Positions 33,597 through 44,162 of a stretch of DNA of 64,000 nucleotides are shown here, piece after piece (position 1 is the first letter of the stretch; each line of letters starts with the position of its first letter). A model generated the notes under the pieces. It saw nothing but the letters and a program-made list of their open reading frames with translations, ran no database searches and had not been told where the DNA came from. The translations under genes and the position numbers were made by a program. Source of the stretch: Strobilurus pachycystidiatus (taxonomy: Eukaryota > Basidiomycota > Agaricomycetes > Agaricales > Physalacriaceae); assembly GCA_019915135.1 (NCBI GenBank), contig JAHLMK010000014.1, positions 558,001-622,000 of the forward strand, given 5' to 3'.

Positions 33597-34620
33597 TCCG
33601 GGAGGTGTAGAGTTATGTACTGCGGGAAATGGAGACAAAAGTGAGGGCAGAAATAGGGATGTATGAGGGACGAAAGCAAGAACGAAAGCCAAACAAACAC
33701 AAAACGATCGATCTGCGGAATCGTCAGAACTGCTTGCACTGTGCTCACAGAAACTGGGTCAACGAGCTGTCAATTGAATTTGCCCGTGATACCTTCATTA
33801 GCGAGATGAGCTTGTAATCGCTGTGAACGAGCCTCAATGTTCGAATACCGAACAACCGCCGCCAATGAAGGACGATGGAGTTCTGCGCCACCAAGAACGA
33901 GTTACGAGTTGAACGGTATCGCTTCAGACCCAAATAAGGGGGGGAGGCTCCATTGTCTCCGGGAGTCGTTCAAAGAACAAAGCGGGACGGGGGGCCCAGG
34001 AAGATGGCATTGATCTACATAGTCGCCCACTCAATTAGCATGTCATGAAATCACTTGAGAAGAATCGGAAGTACGCACCAGGTTTCATAGAAATTACATG
34101 TTCGCACTACTCCGTTATTAAGGCACGCACGGGTGTGTGGCCGTGGGGCCGAAGTCTACGATTGACCTTGAAAACGGTGGTCGCGACTCACGTACTTTGA
34201 TCGGAGTTTCAAATCAACTTGCTTTCGTTCATTCTTGTCATCTTGACATGTATCCCAACACGAACAGAAACACTCCATATGTGTCGCCTCATCGACCACC
34301 TCTTCCTCAAGGTGTTCGTAAATCAACGAAAACACAACCAAGAACCTCATCTCTTAGCGTGATCTCTGCTACTCCTCGCCGGATTGGCACTGGAGTCACC
34401 AATAAGGCCGTGATTCGTTTTGGCTCAGCTTTAGATGCGTGTTCCTGATTTCCTCACAGTATTCGCCCTCGAGAATAGCAGCTGTCAAATCTGTAAAACC
34501 AGATTGGGATGCTAGAAATACAGAGCCGTCGAGAGGGGGGACAACACCGAGCATTCAACAGCGAATAGGATTTGCGGCAAGGAAATCGGCTGCTACTGCA
34601 GATTCCTCGACGGTAGATCG
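33597..34620. other. Intergenic, no confident gene
   Basis: Between two divergently transcribed genes. An open frame at 34439-34876 (plus) could contribute a first exon to the next gene, but I could not join it in phase with confidence. A G-run lies near 33939-33945. Confidence 0.4.
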
Positions 34621-34719
34621 GCCCCACTATGTCTTGGGAAGCGATGCTAAGCCCCGCGAGCGTGTTATGCCGGTCAAGTACATTACTACGCGTCGTAGTT
34701 ATCAAAGACGTGACACTGA

Positions 34720-36483
34720 TTGTACTGCAGGTCGGCACGCAAGACAAAATGGGGCAGCAGAATTCATGACAATGAAGAGAGCGATGAGTCAAGCTCAGAG
34801 AACGCTGTCGTTGACGAGTCGCAATCGGACAGTGACGGTGGTCCCGACTCGTCGGACGAGGAAGATTCAGATCTAGAGTCCTCAGACGAAGATGATATTC
34901 AGATAATCGCCAATCCGAATCAACCACCCGAAGAGCTCTTGGCTCAGCTTCACTTTGTGCGTCCTCTGTCGCGGTATCCATTCTTGCTCAGGAATCTGCG
35001 GCGTGGTTTCCGACGCGCCTGCTCGACACACGGCATACGAACGCAACCACCTCCTAATGCCCTAGAACCAGAATTAGAGGTGGTCTATATATGGCGTAGC
35101 GCGAACAATAAGGCGGTCTGCTTCCCTACAAAGGCTGTCGGGTGGGTTTGCCCGGTATGTCGCCTCCATGACACGTTTGCGACGCGACATATGCTTCTCG
35201 CGCATTTTGAATGGGACCATCCCGAGTTCGAGGTCAAGTTGAACCAAGTCTTCAACTTCTACGATGCGCCGGTGTGTCTCATCATTACCCTTCTCAATTT
35301 TGCACTGACAATATTGTAGGCCGGAGTAGAACGCCCGACGTGGAAATTCCAGCTCACTCTTCCGAGCCCACGTCCGTAAGCAAAGCGATATAAACTGTCT
35401 GCATCGGCTGATATGCGTGTACTGACAGACCATCCCCGGCACTTGTTGAAGCTCCCCAATCCCTAGAGCCTGTTGTTGAGCCCAAAAGTACTCAACGGTC
35501 CGATGTTACACCTGAGTTTGGAGAACTACACATACACAGCCCAACAGTCTCACCGGAACGTCCAATGTACGCCTTCGCATCTCTTAGCTGTGATATTGGT
35601 GGCTCACTTTCGTTAGGCTTCGCTCACTCACAGAGGACGAGCCCGAGCAAGCGGGCGTTGTCATCTCTGATGACGCTACTGGAGAGCTGGCTGCGACACT
35701 TGACGATCTGGTAGCATCACAAATGGCGGTCAGAGGAACACCTGCTCTAGATTTCGACGACAATTCAAGTGTCCCGCCACTGTCTCCGGTCCGTACCAAG
35801 AGGAGAAAGCGCGTTATTAGGTCGCCTACGCTCTCCGAAGAGCCTGGTGACGAAGGTGAAATTCCGTGAGTTTGCATTCGCAAAGGCGAATAGCCTGATC
35901 TCTGACCGCTCCCTTGCAGCGAGGCCATGCGAAAACTGCAGCTGACAGACCGTCCATGCACGCCGCCTCCCCGAGATAACATGTACGGGCCCGCAAGGCA
36001 ATACCCTTTCCTTCCCTTCGAATCATACGACGGAGGGAACAATATGTACTATTCATGTCGGCCGCACGGTCCCAAGATCTACGACCTTCTTGGTACACTG
36101 TCGATGACTAAATTCGGTGTTCTAGCTTGGGAGATCGAAGACAGAGAGGAGGAGATCTTCGAGCACGACGAGTCGCCTGATGAGGAGAAAGTGATGCATG
36201 CTCTGTGGGGGAGGTGGATCATGCTGAACAGGAATACGTTCATTGGGAGTTACGTGGAGGGTACAAAATTGTTCGTTGACGAGTACTGGAGGATGATACA
36301 TTACGCTGCTGGGTGGGATGCGATGAGGTTTTGGCTGCTGGTAAGATCGATTTGGTTGCCGTGGACTTGGATCTTACACCCCTCGCAGCATCTTATGGCT
36401 GGCAGATTTCTGTCAGGGGAGGAAGTGGTCAAAATACTCCACTACTATGAAGACAAAACTCAAATGAAGAGTTGGTACCAATG
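34720..36483 (+). CDS. C2H2 zinc-finger protein with VEFS-box-like C-terminus
   Basis: The first exon or exons are unsure; coding is convincing from about 34730. It begins with a long Ser/Asp/Glu-acidic stretch (about 34750-34900), then ELLAQLHFVRPLSRYPFLLRN. A single C2H2 finger follows, WVCPVCRLHDTFATRHMLLAHFEWDH (35145-35222; ligands C, C, H, H). Short exons give an acidic linker with a basic KRRKR patch. The final part has NMYYSCRPHGPKIYDLLGTL, HALWGRWIMLNRNTFIG, YWRMIHYAAGWDAMRFWLL and, after an intron, RFLSGEEVVKILHYYE, stopping at 36483. One finger plus a C-terminal ALW...WI...HYAAGW...FLL block is the layout of Su(z)12/VEFS-box Polycomb proteins, so a chromatin (PRC2-type) role is possible. 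This is inferred from architecture, not from an alignment. Confidence 0.55.
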
Positions 36484-36872
36484 ATCAGTATCAGAATGTT
36501 TGGAGACCACGAATCAAGTCCTTTTGATTGAGGTCGCCAAGCGACCGTCAATGATAGTATTCTGAGGAGTCCAATCCGCGTCTCGCTTGTCGATTGTTAG
36601 AAAGTGCTATGGCGCTATGTATCATTGACATTCAGCAATCATTATGAGGCGATAGTTGTCAACCCTAACCCTGAAGTGATTGACGTCATGGTGCAACATC
36701 TTTCCCTCCGCCCACCACGACGGCGACCACAGCGGGCCGCCTATTGTCTATGACGCGGAGGTGCCCTCCAATTCGTTAACTTCAAAACACATTGATTTAC
36801 AAGGTTGCAGTCATTCGGTGTAATTCGCGGGACATGCTTATTTTTGTTCGCGACATTTTCACATTCATCTCA

Positions 36873-37894
36873 TGGCCGCCCTCGATGAATTTGTCTATCT
36901 TTTAGCAGCGGACTCCCGGGAGGTGCGCTTGCGACTATTTACCCGCTCTCGAGCCTACTAATTGCGCGCCATAGCAAGCAAGCGAACGCATTCTGTCTAT
37001 TCCGCACCTTGTCAGAGTCATTCTGAACAGTGAGACTTCCCTCTACAATACCATCGACTACATCATCTCCGAGACCGCCACACACGCGCCGTTCCCGGAT
37101 ATTCGCCCGACGCTCATGCCGATCCGCGAGGCGTTCGCGGATTTCATCGAAAACGTCGCCTCCACGTGGGAGGAGGCCGTCCAGCTTCTCCAGAACAGCT
37201 ACAGCGCCATTGGCATTCAGGCGACGACATACGAGCCGACCTCGCTCTCTGCGCGCATTCAGGAGACCCGTGACCTTCTTCCTTACCAAGACAGTGTGCT
37301 CGAAAACATCAAAGATCTCCTCACACGCCAGCGCGTCTCCAACGATTGGTTCTTTCTCAAATTCATTGGCATACCCTCTGCCTGGGACAAGGCCCGCGCC
37401 GATATTCCCCATGCCATTTCCCTCCTCCACCGGCTCTGTAGGGAGATCATCGAGTGTCTCGTAGCCTTGGAACGCTGCGTACTAAGCATGAAGCAGAGAT
37501 TTACGGACTGGGAGTGGGTCCGAAAGCTCCGGCGCGACGAGGACATGCGCAACGAGCTTTCCAGGAACATGGAGACCGTCCAGACGCCCATATTGCCACT
37601 ACGCACACATGTGGACCAGCTCAGACGGCATCCCAAGCTCGAGCTGAGTAAACGTGCTGATCAGCTCAAGCCGGGCGAGATGGAACGGCAAGTCGGTTCT
37701 GCTAGCCGATGCTCACGACGCTGACCTGTAGTCTCTAGATTGAGCACGAGCAGTTTCGCCTCGTCGTCAAAGGGGAAAGGGAAAGCAAAGATCGTGCTGG
37801 CACCGTCGGAGCTATTGGCCGTCGCTGCAAGCCAGAGGCTTTCCGAGGTTTCGTCACGTACTTCCACTGCCAGCAGCTTCAGCCTCAATTTTGA
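36873..37894 (+). CDS. Unknown helical protein (about 300 aa)
   Basis: Not recognised. Three exons join in phase: ATG 36873 (MAALDEFVYLLAADSRE), a main exon from about 36976 (QASERILSIPHLVRVIL...) to 37688 (GEMERQ), and a last exon from about 37737 (IEHEQFRLVVKGERES) ending QQLQPQF at 37894. The middle is rich in predicted helices (MPIREAFADFIENVASTWEE, LLHRLCREIIECLVALERC). There is no signal peptide, membrane span or obvious catalytic motif. It may be a basidiomycete-specific protein. Confidence 0.6.
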
Positions 37895-38303
37895 GGCGAA
37901 TTGAATGTTTTTAGTGGGGATCAGGTCAGGTTGTATACATATAGAGTCGTACTAATGGCATTGCATTGGATGTTTGGATGAATTCCCTTCATAGATGTAT
38001 GCGCTACAAGAACTTGGACCCGTGAGTACTTGTTCCATTAAGCACTGCCTGACTACGCTCAAGTGACTATCGAAACTGAATGTTCACAACTGTCTCGTCT
38101 TTCCTGAGATCACCCGGTGAACTGAGCGGATTCGCGTCGACGCCGTCATTGGTTTTGGGCTGAATACGATGGCCGGCGTGCCTATAAGCTTCACGATGCA
38201 AAGAGGACTGTGCCTCGACCGTGAGCGGCGTTGCTGTGAAGCAACACCAACGAGCGCTCGACCATACACTCGCTCTGTGTATATATAATCTCTAGCATTC
38301 CTC
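37895..38303. other. Intergenic, no gene recognised
   Basis: Between the unknown gene and the left end of the Harbinger-like element. Nothing recognisable is seen. Confidence 0.4.
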
Positions 38304-38861
38304 TAAGGCCCAGTTTGGCCACCCAGGATTAGTAAATCCGCAGGATTAACGGCCCAGTAGCTACTCGGTGGTTCCTGGTCACAACCGTCACGAAACCGGC
38401 CAACTCCGAAAATGACGCGATCTACATGGCGCATGGGTGGACACCATCCCCGCCCACCCCCACCGAAGTTGCGCCCCACGATGAGCAGCTCTATATCCCT
38501 CATAGTATCTTCATAACTTAGCGCACTAGCACAGATTGATAAATGCAAATATTTTATCTCCCATTTCACCTTTACTTGAGAAACCTTCTTATTTTTTCCC
38601 GGTGTCCACATTGGGTAAGACAGCGAGCGCAGCGACGGAGTTTGGTCGGAGGCTGTCGGGGGATCATGTTGATCAGGTCGGCAACGGTGGGGCCCAGGCC
38701 CAGTGACTGATTGTGATTTCCTTTTCCGTTAAATTCTGCTAAATTCTGATGCTAAATTCTGCCTGCCAAAAACCTAGCTACCGACCAGACTCCTTCCCAT
38801 TCGCTATAACACCCAGCAAAGTCATCTTAAATCCTGTAGCGAAATACTCAGTCCTAAATAA

Positions 38862-40364
38862 CTGGCGAAGTGCCGACTGACGTCGGCGCAACCCTTGCTG
38901 GGTCAGAATGGTGATTGTATACAGCATAGCAGGGAGATGAACAACACGCAGCATATTCTGAGGATCTATCAGAATCTATCTAATATCTCACGTTGTGTAT
39001 TGAGTGACGGAGGGTAGGTGATGGAGTGTCCTTGACTCAGCTAGACTGTGTCGCTCTCGTGTGCTCAGGCTTTCGTTGCTACTGGCAGTTAGCGCCAACT
39101 TCCCACACCCTCACTGATTCTCAGCCCATTGTCACCGTCACCGAATGTCTTATGACTTTGAAGGTAAGAAAAATTGATTCTCACGTCTTCTCTTGAAATT
39201 CTTAGCATCTTTGTGTTGGTTGATGTCATGTTGAATACATGAAATTGGACAAGACTGGCAAGTGCATCATTTTAAATCGTCCTCCTTCCTGCCTCAACAC
39301 TAGAGGCTTCCATGATTGATGTCGGAAGCACTACAGCGGTGACGTGAGAGCTAATGGGTGGTGAGGAAGCCGCACTTAGGGCTGTGATGGCTCAGGCGGA
39401 TTAACCATCACAGCTGACCCTGTCAGGGTCGCCTTCACGGTATCCGGAAGGTCGTGGGTTCAAGTCCCATAAAAATCGCCCAGGGGGTTTTAGAGGGTAT
39501 TGCGTCGAAGCCGAGTCCCTCATAACCTTTAAGTTGTTCGCACAGACGCCTGCCATGGCCGAGCTTACACTTAGGTATCCGTAAATGGATTTCCTCCTGG
39601 AGGTTAGCATGATCGCAACACATAGTGTGGTTGAATTCCACGCTCATGCTAGTACCGCGCAAGCGGGACAGCTAAGCTGGTACAGTCGGTTCTGACCTTG
39701 TCTTGGCCACTGTCACCAATAGCTTCCTCAAAAAAAAAAAAAAAAAAAGAGGAAGCCGCACTCAGTCCAATGAATGGACCTCCCCATGCTTGAGGCACTA
39801 AATTGTCACAGGGAGGTTAGTTCTTTGATTGCAGAAGACGGTTGGGAATGACGAGATGTTAGTTGCAGAATCAGGCAGAGGTTGAAGGGTGCCTACGTAG
39901 ATGTCAGGTAATGTCCCAGTCGCGCAAGCTACTTTCACGAGGCGAAGACTTCTGTCAATGTCATACGTGTCATGTTGGTCCTGCCCGTGCTTTCTGACCT
40001 GGCTTTCTAGCGTGACTCGTCACTCGCGGCAGTGAGCAGTCCCCCGGCAAGGTCCTCGGAGTCTACTATTGTCTGTGGCGGGCTAAGTTTGCCTTAGTAT
40101 CGGAGGCATTGTGCATTGTTGAATATTTTTCCCAATGCGGTGGTACTGGTTAGATCTATCGCATTCAGACAGAGCACTGTCGCTGTATCAGTATTAGGTG
40201 CTCGAGAAGGATTGAAGGGGTGAACCAAGGGTGAACCGTGATGCAATGTGCAATGCTGTGCCAAGATCTTAGATAACTTAATCTGATCTGTTTACGCTTG
40301 TGTACGCGATACAAAAAAAATCAGTCAATTAAGCCACCGGAAAAGCCCTTGCCCAGCAAGGGAC
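38862..40364. mobile_element. 1.5 kb insertion splitting the Harbinger left arm
   Basis: Its limits are set by the intact right arm: 38861 and 40365 are adjacent in the mirror copy. Near its ends it carries the inverted words CCCTTGCTGGG (about 38893) and CCCAGCAAGGG (about 40353). No target duplication is obvious and no coding frame is recognised. A SINE is inserted within it. Confidence 0.55.
39380..39748 (+). mobile_element. tRNA-derived SINE (369 bp) with poly-A tail
   Basis: The 5' part has RNA polymerase III promoter words: an A-box-like TGGCTCAGGCGG (about 39387) and a perfect B box GGTTCAAGTCC (about 39458). The element ends in about 19 A residues at 39748. It is flanked by 17-bp duplications GAGGAAGCCGCACTTAG (39363-39379) and GAGGAAGCCGCACTCAG (39749-39765), with one mismatch. 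These features define a retroposed tRNA-related SINE. A LINE partner supplying reverse transcriptase is not in the window. Confidence 0.9.
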
Positions 40365-41232
40365 TATCCACTAAATGAGATTCTATACTGACACTGACAT
40401 GATTCAAACCCTCGTTTGATCAATTGATGGCATTATATAATCGAAACCTTAATGACTTTGCTAAGGTGTTATAGCGACTGGCATAACTTGTCGGACCTGT
40501 TGTGCCGTGTTTGGTCACCTCGCGCGAACCTCAGTGCTGCATCACTTGCTGTATCACCCGCTGCAGCATTCATCTGTCCTCTACCCGTGCATCAATTGAC
40601 TTGTACATATGCCTTGGATCATACTTGGACTCATTCTGATTTTTTTTGGCTTCCGGGTCGATGACTGCAGTGAAATGTTGCAACCGCCTTGCAAATGCAC
40701 TGACTTCCAAATCGGGTCCCGAGTCCCGACATTTGCGTCGGTAATCCCCAACATTCTACTCAACACGACATTTACACAGCCTGACTAGTCAAGATGCAGA
40801 CACAGGAGATAATTTGACTATACAATATCATTTATGGATGTTTGAGATACAAAAGTGGTAAGAAACAGGGAGTGCAGGTGGGCGGGGGCCAGAGGGTCAG
40901 CCGCGACGATGCCAAACACAGCACAACAGGTCCGACAAGTTATGCCAGTCGCTATAACACCTTAGCAAAGTCATTAAGGTTTCGATTATATAATGCCATC
41001 AATTGATCAAACAAGGGTTCGAATCATGTCAGTGTCAGTATAGAATCTCATTTAGTGGATATTATTTAGGACTGAGTATTTCGCTACAGGATTTAAGATG
41101 ACTTTGCTGGGTGTTATAGCGAATGGGAAGGAGTCTGGCTACCGACGGCTAAATCTGCTTAATCCTTGGTTGCCAAACTGGGCCTAATGCTCCCAAGCCG
41201 TTTCTCTTCGCCTTTCGATTCCATCAATCAAG

Positions 41233-41660
41233 ATGTTCGATCTTGTTTCCTTCGTCGCTCTCATCACCGTCGTGACAGCGGTCGTCCTCCGCGAACCGCT
41301 CCTCTTTTCCAAACGTGACGCCGACGTCGTCGTTTTGAACACCTGCTCCCTCGCGGACATGGGCGGCACCTGTTTTGCCTGGACGTCCCCCGTCATCCCG
41401 ACGGGATGCTTCAACCTCGCAGATGCCGGGCTAGACTCGGTCTCCAGCGTTCAGGCATCTTATGGTACCGGTCTTATCTGCACTTCTCGTAAGCATAGGA
41501 CTCGGATGCCGGGATGTGAGCTCTGACAATGTCCTTAGGGATGAGGCCTGCCCCGAGTCCGCTTCGTCCATGGTGTTCACCGGCATCATCGACAATCTGG
41601 CGATACCGCAAGGTCGTTCGAGTGTCAGATTAACAACAAGATACCGATCTCTCCAGGCGC
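41233..41660 (+). CDS. Small secreted cysteine-containing protein 2, possibly frameshifted
   Basis: Paralogue of the gene at 31314-31754. ATG 41233 starts a signal peptide (MFDLVSFVALITVVTAVVL), then LNTCSLADMGGTCFAWTSP, IPTGCFNLADAGLDSVSSV and GLICTS. After an apparent intron (GTAAGC at 41489 to AG near 41540) the sequence DEACPESASSMVFTGIIDNL is clear, but it is not in the phase the splice would give. The last part matching the paralogue (FECQINN) needs another frame change. Either the 3' half is decayed or the splicing differs. The start lies only 49 bp from the end of the Harbinger-like element, which may have replaced its promoter. Confidence 0.55.
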
Positions 41661-42139
41661 TTGATGGGTTGTTGTGCACAAGTTGTTTCAACCGACTGGA
41701 CACAGAACATACTGGTCGGGATCGAACGAACCTACATATCATTGTACATATCTGACGTTGTCGCCGTCACTCTAAGGCATTTTTCTTGTGCTCCCATTTT
41801 ATTGTACGATGTATACGGATTGATTGTACTTATGGTGTTCGCTGAATATTGGACCTGCGCGTCCCTGCCAACAAGTCCTACTCTCTTGCACTTCCGTGGC
41901 GAACACGAGCTTTACTGAGTAGATGTCAGCAATGGTGATGTCAAGTTTGAGTCTCGAGTGCATAGAATATGTACTAACCGTGCAAACTTGGTTTGTCTCT
42001 AGTATTCAGAGTTCGCAGTGATGTTTGCCAAACCGGAAACACTTGGATCTTGGGTATCCCGATTCCCAAATCCGTCACACTTGGGAAGCTTTGTGAAGTT
42101 TCTCTACATCGCGGAGCGGCAAAACTTATTCAAATACAA

Positions 42140-42270
42140 CCCTTCTTCCACAAAAGTGACCACCGCAGGGGTCGAACCTGCAATCTCATGGTGCGAAGTT
42201 TGCTGGACCCCCGCGCAAGCAAATTTCCGAGGTACGAGGAAATTTGCTGCGGGGGTGGTCCAGCAAAACG
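42140..42270 (-). repeat. tRNA-like hairpin repeat
   Basis: On the minus strand a perfect T-arm-like GCAGGTTCGACCCCTGC (about 42181-42165) with a GGTGGTC 3' stem can pair with GACCACC further upstream. The region between forms a long imperfect hairpin (TTTGCTGGACC.../...GGTCCAGCAAA). No normal anticodon arm is seen, so this is a degenerate tRNA-derived repeat, not a functional tRNA gene. Confidence 0.45.
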
Positions 42271-42360
42271 AGCACACGGCTCGGAGGAGGCCAACGCCGC
42301 AGCGCAGCAAGGTGGGGGCCTACAACCCAGATTTTCCGCGAAGCGAGCGAGGCACGAGCG

Positions 42361-42565
42361 CCGCCGGAGGCTACCCAAGCTGCAGATAACCCAGTCCGCC
42401 GGGGGGCGCCAGCTCGGACGCCGGAGGCTACCCAAGCTGCAGATATCCCAGTCCGCGACGACTTTACGCGAGCCGCCGGAGGCTACCCAAGCTGCAGATA
42501 ACCCAGGGCGCCAACTCGGCATTTCCGCCGGAGGCTACCCAGCCGCAGATATCCCAGTCCGCTGT
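42361..42565 (+). repeat. Short tandem repeat, four copies of a 48-57 bp unit
   Basis: Four copies of a unit containing CCGGAGGCTACCCAAGCTGC followed by AGATAACCCAG or AGATATCCCAG, at roughly 42363, 42420, 42477 and 42525. The last copy lacks a few bases of the core. It lies in an open frame (41993-42667) that would encode repeated RRLPKLQI, but I see no evidence of a real gene. Confidence 0.7.
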
Positions 42566-42689
42566 CACTACGCGAAAGAATTGCACTCAAAAAGCATTAT
42601 TGGCAAAACACAAAATGATATTCAACGAAAAACTACACAGAGACAATTACGTAATATTCCTTATTAGGGCATGAACGCCATGACTCAAC

Positions 42690-43248
42690 TACAGAACGCG
42701 CCGGAACATTCCGGAACATGTCGGAACATTCCGGAAAAGGCAAGAAAGGACCATTGAGTCAGTATCAGTCAGTATCAGTCAATTGTAGTCATAGATCTAT
42801 TTATAGAATGTAGTCAGTAGTACTATATAAGGGAGCTGAATCGGACCAAAAGGACGTCAGCTACCCCAATACACAGCTTAGCTCTCAAACTCAGAACACA
42901 TTCTCATAAGCCTAAAGACAAGATAATATCATTATCAAGTTAATTACAGCTTCCTCGCACACGCTTCCAATCGAAGAACAAGAATTCAAGCAAGTCAAGC
43001 AAGTTAAGCAAGTCAAGCAAGTTACGCAAGTCAAGCAAGTTCCGCAAGTCAAGTTTTACAAGTCAAGCAAGTTATCGTATTAAGGTGTTTAGAAGACTAC
43101 AACGGTAGTCAGGCTAGCCCTTCAAGTAAGACAAGTCAAGAATCACAAGCACGCCACAAGTCACCTAAAGCTATCTCGATAGCTCTCTTCCCACCGAACT
43201 CAACTGTCACCAAGGATCTGTTCCAAACACTTCCGTACCGTGACACCG
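42690..43248 (+). mobile_element. LTR-like fragment with heat-shock-element-like array
   Basis: Contains tandem GGAACATTCC words (42701-42738), a TATA-like TATATAAG (about 42826) and an A-rich transcribed-looking stretch. It ends CCGTACCGTGACA at about 43248, similar in style to the 3' ends of Agaricomycete Ty3-type LTRs as I recall them. The 5' LTR end and target duplications are not visible. No gag or pol is present, so it would be a truncated solo LTR. Classification is tentative. Confidence 0.35.
42986..43075 (+). repeat. CAAGTCAAGCAAGTT tandem repeat
   Basis: About five to six copies of a 15-bp unit, CAAGTCAAGCAAGTT, with small variations (TTAAG, TTACG, TTCCG). It lies in the putative transcribed part of the LTR-like fragment. 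Confidence 0.8.
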
Positions 43249-43548
43249 CCAGCTGCAGATATCTTCGCCCCCTGTCTGTGTTCCGCATACGGCTACGCTC
43301 CCCGGGCCCGTCGATAGTCTCGCCCCACCAAAGCCGCGCCTGCAATCCCGCCTCCTGACTAGGGCTTTCCTCCGCCTATGCCTGTGATGCCAACCTCCGC
43401 CCTTGCGCCCACAACCCGACTGTCAGCACACTCAGCACCCATATCCCCTCCAATCCCGCCTGTCAGTGGACTGTGTTGGGCGGCAACCACTTCACATGCT
43501 CTTCACAGGAGCGCAGTACTCTATTAGCTAGCTATTCCTTAGATAACC
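43249..43548. other. No gene recognised
   Basis: Unique sequence between the LTR-like fragment and the left edge of the tandem duplication. No open frame with domain signal. Confidence 0.4.
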
Positions 43549-44162
43549 GAGATTGTCTGCCGCATCTATGTACCCGCCGGTGACCGAGGCGCATTTCTCG
43601 GAGAACCCCAGTCGCGGGAGGCGATTGGGAGCTGATCTTGCTGGCTGTCTCAATGATCACCGTAAGCAATGCGCTGCGTGTCTGTCCGCCGTCCTCGAAC
43701 GCGCCGAGGAATGAGGATTAGTGCAAGTAAGATTGATACTCGGTCAAGTACAACACGCCGAGGGAACCTGTAATCTTCTATAGCTGCGTGGGCATTTGCC
43801 CCAGGTGGGGCAGATTCCCGCGCTCTAATCTCCGCCCCTGCGCCCACGATCCCGGCTCTCAGTGGCGGACTCGTTTGCCCGACTGCATTGTCCAATCTCA
43901 AGTGCTTGGCCTTGATGATGATTTTGTCAATCGATAAATACACGACTGTTGACTGCCGACTTTCACGATTCAGAGTCCGAGTTCATTGATTCACTTGCCA
44001 GCCACATCTAATCACACACTATCATTTGTCTGGAAATATTGATTCCACCAACGTCGGCGAGCTTCTAAAGTTGGCCTCCTGGTGAATATGGAATGACTGT
44101 CATTGGGTTGCACAACGACGACTAGGGAACGTACACGCCGCCACTATGGCTGAGCATATCGC

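Larger units (their letters stand above)
38307..41184. mobile_element. PIF/Harbinger-like non-autonomous element with long inverted repeats
   Basis: The termini GGCCCAGTTTGGC...GCCAAACTGGGCC are inverted repeats over 25 bp with two mismatches, flanked by TAA on both sides (38304-38306, 41185-41187). A 3-bp TWA duplication with GGCC/GGG-type ends is the PIF/Harbinger signature. The right arm is continuous (40913-41184). Its left counterpart is split into 38307-38861, which itself has extra sequence at about 38345-38784, and 40365-40514; the gap is a 1503 bp insertion. 38785-38861 matches 41062-41138 inverted (77 bp), and 40365-40514 matches 40913-41061 inverted (about 150 bp). No transposase is encoded. 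Confidence 0.78.

Noticed and set aside
39401..39662. Minus-strand frames giving WDLNPRPSGYREG-like peptides
   Set aside because: Such peptides are a common by-product of translating tRNA-derived repeats (B-box region). They lie wholly within the SINE.
42140..42270. A functional tRNA gene
   Set aside because: The T arm and part of the acceptor pair well, but there is no plausible D arm or 7-nt anticodon loop with a closed stem, and the body is a long unrelated hairpin.
41993..42667. A 224-codon open frame with repeated RRLPKLQI
   Set aside because: Its coding appearance comes from a GC-rich short tandem repeat and a tRNA-like hairpin. There is no start context, splicing or domain to support a gene.
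43650..43943. A 97-codon minus-strand frame at the left of the duplicated unit (also 50883-51176)
   Set aside because: No homology-like features or intron signals. It is probably in the promoter region of the first gene in each unit.
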